DNA of 13,645 nucleotides from Tannerella sp. (lineage in GTDB: Bacteria > Bacteroidota > Bacteroidia > Bacteroidales > Tannerellaceae), in the NCBI GenBank assembly GCA_031277235.1, contig JAITMT010000295.1, forward strand, positions 1 through 13,645, given 5' to 3'. Below are positions 1 through 6,728 of the stretch, piece by piece. Below the pieces are notes generated by a model, which made no database searches, had not been told where the DNA came from, and was given only the letters and a program-made list of their open reading frames with translations. Both the position numbers and the translations under genes were made by a program. The first letter of the stretch is position 1. Each line of letters starts with the position of its first letter.

Positions 1-275
1 CCTGCATTCAGGAACCACACATAATCGCCCGAAGCCGCCTTCAACCCCTTGTTCATCGCATCATATATCCCCCCATCCGCCTCACTGACCCAGTATCTGA
101 TCCCAGTTTCAAAATGACGTATAATCCTGACAGTCCCATCCTTCGACGCCCCATCAATAACAATAAACTCAACATGCGGATAAGTCTGATTGACAACACT
201 CAAAACCGTACGTTCCAATACTTTCTCGGCGTTGTAAGTCACTGTTATGATAGAAAAGAGGGGGGAGTTGGGCAT
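1..275 (-). CDS. Glycosyltransferase family 2, N-terminal part (runs off the left edge)
   Basis: Translating the minus strand from the ATG at 275 gives 91 clean codons of a GT-A fold glycosyltransferase before the window ends. The opening strand and nucleotide-binding loop (SIITVTYNAEKVLERTV, residues 8-24), the VIDGASKDGT motif (39-48), the SEADGGIYDAMNKG segment (64-77) and ASGDYVWFLNA (81-91, the strand leading to the metal-binding DxD-like site) are all in the expected order for family 2. Such enzymes transfer a sugar from a nucleotide donor at the cytoplasmic face of the membrane. It is the last gene visible in this operon and follows the GT4 gene after about 93 bases. It looks more GC-rich than the genes upstream of it, which may mean a different origin. 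Donor and acceptor cannot be told from this fragment; the C-terminal acceptor half is outside the window. Confidence 0.9.
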   Translation of the reverse strand, partial: MPNSPLFSIITVTYNAEKVLERTVLSVVNQTYPHVEFIVIDGASKDGTVRIIRHFETGIRYWVSEADGGIYDAMNKGLKAASGDYVWFLNA

Positions 276-368
276 TTTATATCTTTGTAAATAGTGATTT
301 ATAATTTTTATATTGCTTGTACCGTTGCCGTAATGGAAACCGTTTTTGACTACCGATGAAGTAGTTAC

Positions 369-1625
369 CTATCCAGTAAAAGTTTCATACAATTTAATAT
401 ACTTTTTTGCTACAATATCCTGACTATAGTTATTAACAACTTTTTCTCGTGCATTGAGTGAAAGACTTTTATAATCAGCTTCTTTAAAAACCCAGTTGAT
501 TCCTTCTGCCAAATCTTCTGCATTTTCATATTTGGCAACATATCCATTATGCTTGTTATCAATCATTTCCGGAATTCCCCCTGTATTGAAACCGATGCAT
601 GGCGTACCGCAAGCCATTGCTTCCATGATAGTATTGGGTAGATTTTCATCTAATGAACTTATTACAAAGGCATCAACGGCATTGTAAAGTTTAATAATTT
701 CTTCTTCACCCGATAGATAACCTAAAACATGGATAGGCATGGTTATGCTTTGTTTGACTTCCTGCTTCATTTCGCCGAAGATTACAATCTCTAATTGTTC
801 AAATACTTCATTCTCTATATGCGACAGAGCTTCAAGAAAATAATTCAAACCCTTGCGATCGTCCGTAGAATTGGCAGCTCCAAACAGAAGTAAAAATTTA
901 TCTGTCGGAAAACGAAAAGCAGCCCGGCAGTCCTTCTTGTCTCGAAAGTTATAGAGTTGTGTATTGATTGGATTTGGAATCGCAACGGAAAAGTTGTTTT
1001 TAAGCAATTCGCTTTTTTTTACTTTTTCATGCAGCCATTTACTGCAAGTAACAAAAGCAATGCCGGAAGATTCGAAAAGTATCTTTTTTCGATCAAAAAC
1101 CAGTGTAGATAAATCGTTGGAAGTTTTTGAATTCAGATAAAAACAGGAATGACATTTTGTTGTATATTTCTCACAATCACGAGCATGATGACAAATTCCG
1201 GTACAAGCCCACATATCATGAAGCGTCCAAATGATTGGCTTTTTCAATTTCGTTAATGATTCAATACTTTTTAAAGTTAGAAATCCCTGATTAATCCAGT
1301 GTAAATGAAGTATATCTGCTTGCCTGACCAGAGGATGATTGGAAATATCAAACCCAGTATTGGCCAGTGAAACCCGAAAAAGATTCTTTCGAGAGAAACC
1401 GTTATTGAAGAATATTAAGATACGTTCCCAAATAAAGTAGGAACGTGCTAAAAGATTTTTAATGTTTGAATTAACTATTGACGAAACTAGTTTATTCTCA
1501 TGTGAACCTTTCAAAACAAGCATTTGGGTAGAAACATTATTATCATTCAACGCCTGCATCAATCTTTTGGCTGCAATGGCTGCGCCGCCTGTTTTTTCTG
1601 AAGTATTTATTATTGTAATTGTCAT
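369..1625 (-). CDS. GT4-family glycosyltransferase with a cysteine-rich insertion (WcaC-like)
   Basis: This 418-aa protein is a two-domain GT-B glycosyltransferase. The N-terminal domain opens with a beta-strand and glycine loop (INTSEKTGGAAIAAKRL, residues 6-22). The C-terminal donor domain carries FGAANSTDDRKGL (248-260) and the E-x7-E motif of family 4 retaining enzymes (E327 and E335 in DENLPNTIMEAMACGTP), followed by GGIPEMI. Residues 138-161 hold a cluster of cysteines and histidines (C141, C145, H146, H147, C151, C158, C161) after WTLHDMWA. This layout is familiar from colanic-acid-type GT4 enzymes and could bind a metal, which is an inference. The gene lies 52 bases after the 212-aa methyltransferase gene, one of the few real gaps in this part of the operon. 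Family assignment is firm; the sugar transferred is unknown. Confidence 0.9.
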   Translation of the reverse strand: MTITIINTSEKTGGAAIAAKRLMQALNDNNVSTQMLVLKGSHENKLVSSIVNSNIKNLLARSYFIWERILIFFNNGFSRKNLFRVSLANTGFDISNHPLVRQADILHLHWINQGFLTLKSIESLTKLKKPIIWTLHDMWACTGICHHARDCEKYTTKCHSCFYLNSKTSNDLSTLVFDRKKILFESSGIAFVTCSKWLHEKVKKSELLKNNFSVAIPNPINTQLYNFRDKKDCRAAFRFPTDKFLLLFGAANSTDDRKGLNYFLEALSHIENEVFEQLEIVIFGEMKQEVKQSITMPIHVLGYLSGEEEIIKLYNAVDAFVISSLDENLPNTIMEAMACGTPCIGFNTGGIPEMIDNKHNGYVAKYENAEDLAEGINWVFKEADYKSLSLNAREKVVNNYSQDIVAKKYIKLYETFTG

Positions 1626-1677
1626 ATGATATTTTTTTATAGTGAAGATTACTCCCTGTTAGATTCATCTCGGATTT

Positions 1678-2316
1678 CTATTTTGATGCGATAATGAGCA
1701 TTTGTTTCGCAAATGGTCTGAAAGGCGCTGAAAGATACAATTTCGTTAGCCAATAAGTTTTTGGGAGAAGTGATTTTAATGTAAATGGGAGAAAGCGTTT
1801 TTCACTGCGTTGAATTTTAAAACCGATTGATATTAGTAAATCAGCGAGACTTATATGAGAATATGCTTTTACATGGGTGTAATCGTCCCAATACTCTCTG
1901 TAAGCATAATAATAATTAGGCTGGATTACAATTATTTTACCGCCTTCCTTTAGATTTTGATATATTGATTTCAATAATTTATGACATTCATCATCATACA
2001 AATGTTCTAATAAATTACTCATAAAATAAACATCGACAATGGTATTTGTTAAGAAAAACTCATCATAAGATGAATAGAAATCTACGTTTATATCACAAAA
2101 AGCCTTAGCTTCAGGATTTTTATCTATAGCAATTTTTTTATCCGCTTCAATTTGATTGATAAAATCACAATACCCGGAGCCGATATCAACAATAGACAAA
2201 TGATTATTTCCTATGATATTATTTAAGTATTGACAAATCGCTTTCCATACTTTTTTTCTTCCTTTATCAAATGTATATCTACTTTCAAAATATTTATTTT
2301 CATTCATAAAAGTCAT
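1678..2316 (-). CDS. Class I SAM-dependent methyltransferase
   Basis: The 212-aa protein has the class I methyltransferase core: motif I VDIGSGYCDF (residues 43-52), an acidic residue at the end of strand 2 (AIDKNPEA, D65), a motif near VYFMSNLLEHL, and post-motif III LKEGGKIIVIQPNYYYAY. The basic and hydrophobic C-terminus (RFLPFTLKSLLPKTYWLTKLYL onward) resembles methyltransferases found next to polyprenyl-phosphate glycosyltransferases in polysaccharide clusters. Its start overlaps the end of the upstream membrane-protein gene by 17 bases; an ATG at codon 4 would reduce this to 8, so the start is uncertain by a few codons. Given its neighbours, it probably methylates a sugar or lipid-linked intermediate, but the substrate is not shown by the sequence. 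Confidence 0.85.
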   Translation of the reverse strand: MTFMNENKYFESRYTFDKGRKKVWKAICQYLNNIIGNNHLSIVDIGSGYCDFINQIEADKKIAIDKNPEAKAFCDINVDFYSSYDEFFLTNTIVDVYFMSNLLEHLYDDECHKLLKSIYQNLKEGGKIIVIQPNYYYAYREYWDDYTHVKAYSHISLADLLISIGFKIQRSEKRFLPFTLKSLLPKTYWLTKLYLSAPFRPFAKQMLIIASK

Positions 2317-4201
2317 TTTTTATATAAAATAATTCTCCTGTTTTATCGTGTGCTGCAAGACGGAATATTGTTTTTAAATTATCAGGTAAAACGGCGTCAT
2401 GCCTCACTATAATATAATCAATTTGATTTTTTTTGACAAAATTTTCTCGAAACGAATCTTCATTTAAATTAGATCGTTTCAACCCTAAAGAATATAGCGT
2501 TTCGTATTCAATAAAATATTCTTTAGGAATGTTAAGTTGATAATAATCAACGTCATTATAATAAGCATCCAAATATGATTGAAAGGTTCCATAGTTCGTA
2601 ACAATGTTATTGATAAAATCGAATCCCGGATAATTCGAAATAACCCCTATCTTTAAAGGTTTAGTATCCTTAATTTTAGAAACGACTTGTCTTTCATAGA
2701 AACGACGTGATTCTTTTATAGGGTATAATTGCCTGCTCATTATTGTATTAATGGTATATATTCCAACTGAAAAAGATAAAATGACTAACGCATATGCAAA
2801 ATACTTTTTTATTTTGGAATAGATTTTTAAATTATTCCATAAAAGTAGGACGACAACAGGAATCAGTACTGATAATATGGATGAATAGACACTACTTATT
2901 ATTTGAACAGCTATTCCATTATACCCTCTTACTATTACGCTTGCTACAATTGTACAAATCCAAAAACAAAAAATTGGAATCCATAGTTTTTTTAAATAAT
3001 TGAATAGGATTTTAATATTGCATAAAACTAGAATCAATACAACAAAATGAAAATATTGAGCAACATATAATATAAAATTAGTAATCAAAAGTCGAAATTT
3101 ATACCACGGAATGGATGATATAAAACCCGACCGGTTTGAATTTCCAAGATCGGAACTGCCAGTCAAAACGTATATACCAAAAATCGTAAATAAAATAAGA
3201 GAAACGAAAAGATATTTCCAAGGAATCTTTTTGTGTTTGATATAGTACATGATTAGGCCTCCTACAATGATCCCCCCGATGGCAGGAGCTGCAAGGAAAA
3301 AGAGTGGCAATATAAGTAGTAATGAATAGAATAATTCACAATATTTTTTTTCAATAAACAATAGAAGGCTGGCAAGAAAAAATAAAGATAGAAACGACTC
3401 TTTTAACATAATGAAAATATAAGCCCTATTGGCTCCATACAGATATTCCGAGGTGATGAATTTTTTATATATATACGCCATATCAGTTACAAACAATAGA
3501 AATATTATACATAATATTGCAAAGATGGATATTTTTGTATGTTTTTTTTCCCAAATGGATAAAAATCCGAACAAAATTACAACCAGAACAATGCATTGTG
3601 TGACGACCGAATACACAAACAAAGGATTTATATTAAAAATTTTGATAATAAAAGCAGTTAGCCAGGATTCGGCATAATGATAAGGAACAAGATTGGCATT
3701 TCCGGTAATGATGGCTTGGATATTCATACATTCATATCCCTTATTTAAATATTTTGCCAATACTGCATAATGATAATTATCAACTTCAATGGGCCTGAAA
3801 TAAGAACCGTCAATACTACAATTGCTTATAAATAAATACAGATAGATAGCAGATACCCATAGTAACATTACCCCTGTATATTTGAATACACTCTTTAAAG
3901 TAGGACGGTCTATATTTCCTCTCTCATTTTTTATGTTATAATGAAGTTTTCTCCTATGAAACAGATAAATGATGCCGACTAAAAGAAATAACCAACTTAC
4001 AGTTTTTCCTAAAGTCATTGCGATCGAGTAACAAAATACAAGGCTGACAATTCCTATCAAAAAATTGAAAAATATTTGATAGGAAGACAGTTTGAATGAA
4101 TCAGACGTTGTTTTCCTGACAATACCTCCAATGAAATATAATAAAAAAAGCAGAAAAATAATAGCTAAATAGCTTTTAATAAACAGAGTAAAACCTATCA
4201 T
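2300..4201 (-). CDS. Polytopic membrane protein, possible GT-C glycosyltransferase or polymerase
   Basis: This 633-aa protein has about 12-13 hydrophobic segments by eye, starting at residues 6-27 and ending near residue 483, then a soluble tail of roughly 150 residues. Between the fourth and fifth segments (about residues 129-185) lies a loop with DNYHYAVLAKYLNKG and VPYHYAESW. Its acidic and aromatic/His character resembles the first large extracytoplasmic loop of GT-C enzymes that use polyprenyl-phosphate sugars. A Wzy-type polymerase is the main alternative. No definite family signature is recognised. The upstream GT2 gene, which looks like a polyprenyl-phosphate sugar synthase, overlaps it by 4 bases (ATGA), so donor synthesis and use may be coupled. 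Its base composition is very AT-rich, as often seen for membrane genes in variable polysaccharide loci. Confidence 0.75.
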   Translation of the reverse strand: MIGFTLFIKSYLAIIFLLFLLYFIGGIVRKTTSDSFKLSSYQIFFNFLIGIVSLVFCYSIAMTLGKTVSWLFLLVGIIYLFHRRKLHYNIKNERGNIDRPTLKSVFKYTGVMLLWVSAIYLYLFISNCSIDGSYFRPIEVDNYHYAVLAKYLNKGYECMNIQAIITGNANLVPYHYAESWLTAFIIKIFNINPLFVYSVVTQCIVLVVILFGFLSIWEKKHTKISIFAILCIIFLLFVTDMAYIYKKFITSEYLYGANRAYIFIMLKESFLSLFFLASLLLFIEKKYCELFYSLLLILPLFFLAAPAIGGIIVGGLIMYYIKHKKIPWKYLFVSLILFTIFGIYVLTGSSDLGNSNRSGFISSIPWYKFRLLITNFILYVAQYFHFVVLILVLCNIKILFNYLKKLWIPIFCFWICTIVASVIVRGYNGIAVQIISSVYSSILSVLIPVVVLLLWNNLKIYSKIKKYFAYALVILSFSVGIYTINTIMSRQLYPIKESRRFYERQVVSKIKDTKPLKIGVISNYPGFDFINNIVTNYGTFQSYLDAYYNDVDYYQLNIPKEYFIEYETLYSLGLKRSNLNEDSFRENFVKKNQIDYIIVRHDAVLPDNLKTIFRLAAHDKTGELFYIKNDFYE

Positions 4202-4947
4202 TGCATTAATTTAATTATTTTTTTCTCAAGACGGAATCGCATAGATAAAACCAAAATAATCATTTGTATACCTAATTTAAATGCTTTAAAAAAATTTCCG
4301 ATTACGGAACTTTCCCCAACACGACTTTTATAGTTTACAGGTATCTGTACACATTTCATTTTCATTAAAAATCCACGAACCATCATTTCAGGTCCAAAAA
4401 AATTGGATCTCACAAGGAATTTATCTTGTATTTTAATCAAAGCATTCCTGCTAATCAGACGAAAAGTACATCCGACATCCGACAAATAATTTGTATTAAA
4501 CAGAATTTCAATCATTTTTGCAACAGCCCAATTGCCCCATCGCAAAAACCAACCCATATTTGCACCGGTCCAAATGAAATGATTAACAGTGCGTGAGCCA
4601 TATACAATATCTACATCGTCTGAATACGATAACAATTTAATGATATCATCGGCGATAAAGGTATCGTCCGGCTCGCATACGACTAATAAATCTCCCGATG
4701 CTTCCATAAAACCGCGTTGTATAGCAGCTCCATATCCCTGAACGGGTTCCATTATTTCTTTTGCTTTCGTTTTGGCGACTTCTTCGGATGTCCCTTCTTT
4801 AGCATTATTGTTTATTACAATTATTTCATCAACAATCCTGTCATTAGTGATGTCTTTAATTGAGAAAAAATCCTCAATAACTTTTTTTATTGAGTCTTTT
4901 TCATTATAAGTAGGTAATATCACAGAGACCCGTTTGTTCTTATACAT
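4198..4947 (-). CDS. GT2 glycosyltransferase, polyprenyl-phosphate-sugar-synthase-like
   Basis: The 249-aa protein is a GT-A family 2 enzyme of the dolichyl/undecaprenyl-phosphate sugar synthase type. It shows VSVILPTYNEKDSI (residues 7-20), VQGYGAAIQRGFMEASGD (69-86), the acidic metal-binding segment CEPDDTF (91-97), the GSR turn (117-119), DVGCTFRLISR (157-167) and the late basic loop VNYKSRVGESS (204-214). A hydrophobic stretch at about 226-236 (GIQMIILVLSM) is too short to be a clear membrane anchor. The acidic motif is EPDD rather than the commoner DADxQ, a variant within the superfamily. It ends inside the start codon of the membrane-protein gene (4-base overlap) and begins 2 bases after the beta-propeller gene. 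It probably makes a lipid-phosphate-linked sugar that is used by the membrane protein; the sugar is unknown. Confidence 0.87.
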   Translation of the reverse strand: MYKNKRVSVILPTYNEKDSIKKVIEDFFSIKDITNDRIVDEIIVINNNAKEGTSEEVAKTKAKEIMEPVQGYGAAIQRGFMEASGDLLVVCEPDDTFIADDIIKLLSYSDDVDIVYGSRTVNHFIWTGANMGWFLRWGNWAVAKMIEILFNTNYLSDVGCTFRLISRNALIKIQDKFLVRSNFFGPEMMVRGFLMKMKCVQIPVNYKSRVGESSVIGNFFKAFKLGIQMIILVLSMRFRLEKKIIKLMQ

Positions 4948-4949
4948 AA

Positions 4950-6014
4950 TTATCTTTCTTCATTTTCATCATTAATAAATTCACTCCTTATTTTATCATT
5001 TAAAAGATTTTTTTCGAGAAACAGTTGGAAATCAAAACGCGTCAAAGCTATAGATCTATCCGACTTATCATTGGCTACCTTCCCTACTATTGAAAAATAA
5101 AGATGTAAAACTTTTCTCTCATCTAAATAAGCTGTGGGGCGATAGGTTTTCAGCAAACTGACAAGTGGTTTTGGGAATATTCGAAAATTCAGAAAGTCTT
5201 CCGATACAGCCAAATAAGTTTCCATGTGATTGCGTATTCCGCCTTTTTTATTGTTTCTACCGCAAAAAACCATATATAGTTTGTTTTCAAATTGAAACAA
5301 ATCAAAATGCCATGGCTCAATACCGGTTTCTTTGCTATTTAAAAATTGTCCGGTTTGAATGTATGCAAAATTCGGATTTTCAAGACTTGTTCCTTCGTAA
5401 ATATCAATTCCCCGGCATTTTCCTCCTCTTCCAATACCGGCATCTCCATTCAAAAAATAGATTCTTTTTGCGTATGTGAGATGAATAAACGCGGGAGATA
5501 ACAACTCCCGTTTACCGGCATTTTCCGTAATAATGAGTTGAGGTTGTGAAAAATGCGTTCCGTCTGCTGAGCTGAATATTTCTATTTCTCTTAATCCGGG
5601 TGTGCGTTCACATCTTCTATTTATCAAATAGATCCGGTCATTGTCAAAGCATAGGCACGGGTCTGAATTAAAAGCATTTATTTCAGTTGGTGGAGAGATG
5701 ATAGGATTGTCCGGATTTGGAATAAAAACTGTAGGACTATTTTCATCGTCAGCATAATATAAACATGGATTTTCGTATTGGATATTGGCTTTGGGATATG
5801 GCGTTGTTGCCAATATATGCGTAAATCCATGCCATTTACTTGGGAAATAGAGGATTGACGGATGCGTTTGGCTTTGTATATATCCTTTAGGAACAGGGAC
5901 TTTGCAAAAAGAAAAATTTCTTCCGCCTGCCACAATACGATTTCGGGAAAAACGGATTGTAAGATTATCCGCCAGCCGGGTAGCTTTCTCCAACATAATT
6001 GCCTTTATATTCAT
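4950..6014 (-). CDS. GH43/GH32-like five-bladed beta-propeller protein, no signal peptide
   Basis: The 354-aa protein has the repeating strand pattern of the five-bladed beta-propellers of GH43/GH32-type proteins. Visible marks are HPSILYFPSKWHGF (residues 51-64), TPYP and YENPCLYYADD (71-90), SDPCLCFDNDRIYLI (117-131), LLSPAFIH (171-178), and EPWHFDLFQFENKLYMVF (233-250). The HP-YFP-W-G-TPYP-YENP arrangement matches a family of propeller proteins known from surface-polysaccharide loci and phage proteins, often annotated as 'hypothetical' or as relatives of the GINT1 N-terminal domain. That match is from memory of the family. There is no secretion signal or membrane segment, so it should act in the cytoplasm, which is odd for a glycosidase. 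It may instead modify or transfer a sugar or bind an intermediate. It overlaps the upstream methyltransferase gene by 4 bases. Confidence 0.7.
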   Translation of the reverse strand: MNIKAIMLEKATRLADNLTIRFSRNRIVAGGRNFSFCKVPVPKGYIQSQTHPSILYFPSKWHGFTHILATTPYPKANIQYENPCLYYADDENSPTVFIPNPDNPIISPPTEINAFNSDPCLCFDNDRIYLINRRCERTPGLREIEIFSSADGTHFSQPQLIITENAGKRELLSPAFIHLTYAKRIYFLNGDAGIGRGGKCRGIDIYEGTSLENPNFAYIQTGQFLNSKETGIEPWHFDLFQFENKLYMVFCGRNNKKGGIRNHMETYLAVSEDFLNFRIFPKPLVSLLKTYRPTAYLDERKVLHLYFSIVGKVANDKSDRSIALTRFDFQLFLEKNLLNDKIRSEFINDENEER

Positions 6015-6715
6015 ATTACTTTTTTAACAGCTTTTATGCCTATTGTAATCTGGTAGTCTTTATCGACCGCATCTAAAAGCGTACTCTCCGGCAAGTCTTC
6101 GACGGCAAGACCATCCAAAAAAGCTTTTGCCGCTAACACATTCCCGAATGTTTCGATTTCTACATTTGCATTTCCAAAACATTCCTCGAAGAGCCTTTTA
6201 GCTGAAATATCCGTAAAACGCCAATAATCGCCCCATCTGTCCATATCATACCGCGAAATTTGTGAAAGCCCTGAAACGGTAGCCAGCAAAACGCCCCCCG
6301 ACTTCAACAAATGATAACTTCCTGCAATAGCCTTGCGAACTTCATATATAAAATTAAATGTCTGAGTGCATATAAAACAATCTATTTTATTCTCAGGCAA
6401 GGTAGTAGTGTCCGTCAAATCGCCGATTATCGTCGCTTTCCTGTTTGAGTCATCAAAGTGTAGAATCTCAAAAGAGGTTATCTGGTTACCAAACTTTATC
6501 GAGTAGGTACTTTCACTGATTTCCAATACATTCCCTTTGATCTGCGGAGCATGTTTTTGCAAGAACTTTTCTATATAATACCTGTCAATCGGCGTACCCC
6601 TGTCAAACCCGAATTGAGAGCTAATGGGTTTGATTCTTAAAGAATCTTCAAAAGTTACCGGTTTTGAAAATATTTTTTTAATTTTATTGGGTATATACAT
6701 ATGTTTTCTTTGCAT
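6011..6715 (-). CDS. SAM methyltransferase-like protein of polysaccharide loci, degenerate motif I
   Basis: The 234-aa frame matches a methyltransferase type common in polysaccharide clusters. It has the GFDRGTPIDRYYIEKFL lead-in (residues 36-52), motif I at VLEISEST (63-70), D99 in IIGDLTD, IDCFICTQTFNFIYEV (111-126), LLKSGGVLLATVSGLSQ (137-152) and the block ISRYDMDRWGDYWRFT (153-168). Motif I has serine where the family usually has glycine (LEIS instead of LEIG), so SAM binding may be altered. The first ATG (6715) lies within an 18-bp direct repeat shared with the start of the DUF4062 gene, so MQRK may be borrowed sequence. The ATG at codon 6 (6700, MYIPNKIKK) is a likely native start. It follows the DUF4062 gene by 13 bases and overlaps the next gene by 4. 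Confidence 0.82.
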   Translation of the reverse strand: MQRKHMYIPNKIKKIFSKPVTFEDSLRIKPISSQFGFDRGTPIDRYYIEKFLQKHAPQIKGNVLEISESTYSIKFGNQITSFEILHFDDSNRKATIIGDLTDTTTLPENKIDCFICTQTFNFIYEVRKAIAGSYHLLKSGGVLLATVSGLSQISRYDMDRWGDYWRFTDISAKRLFEECFGNANVEIETFGNVLAAKAFLDGLAVEDLPESTLLDAVDKDYQITIGIKAVKKVI

Positions 6716-6720
6716 TACTG
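6703..6720. repeat. 18-bp direct repeat, downstream copy
   Basis: The plus-strand sequence gttttctttgcattactg recurs exactly at 8231-8248. The similarity extends to 21 of 22 bases (6699-6720 against 8227-8248). This copy spans the first start codon of the methyltransferase gene. Together the two copies bracket the DUF4062 gene. Confidence 0.95.
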
Positions 6721-6728
6721 ATCGATAA

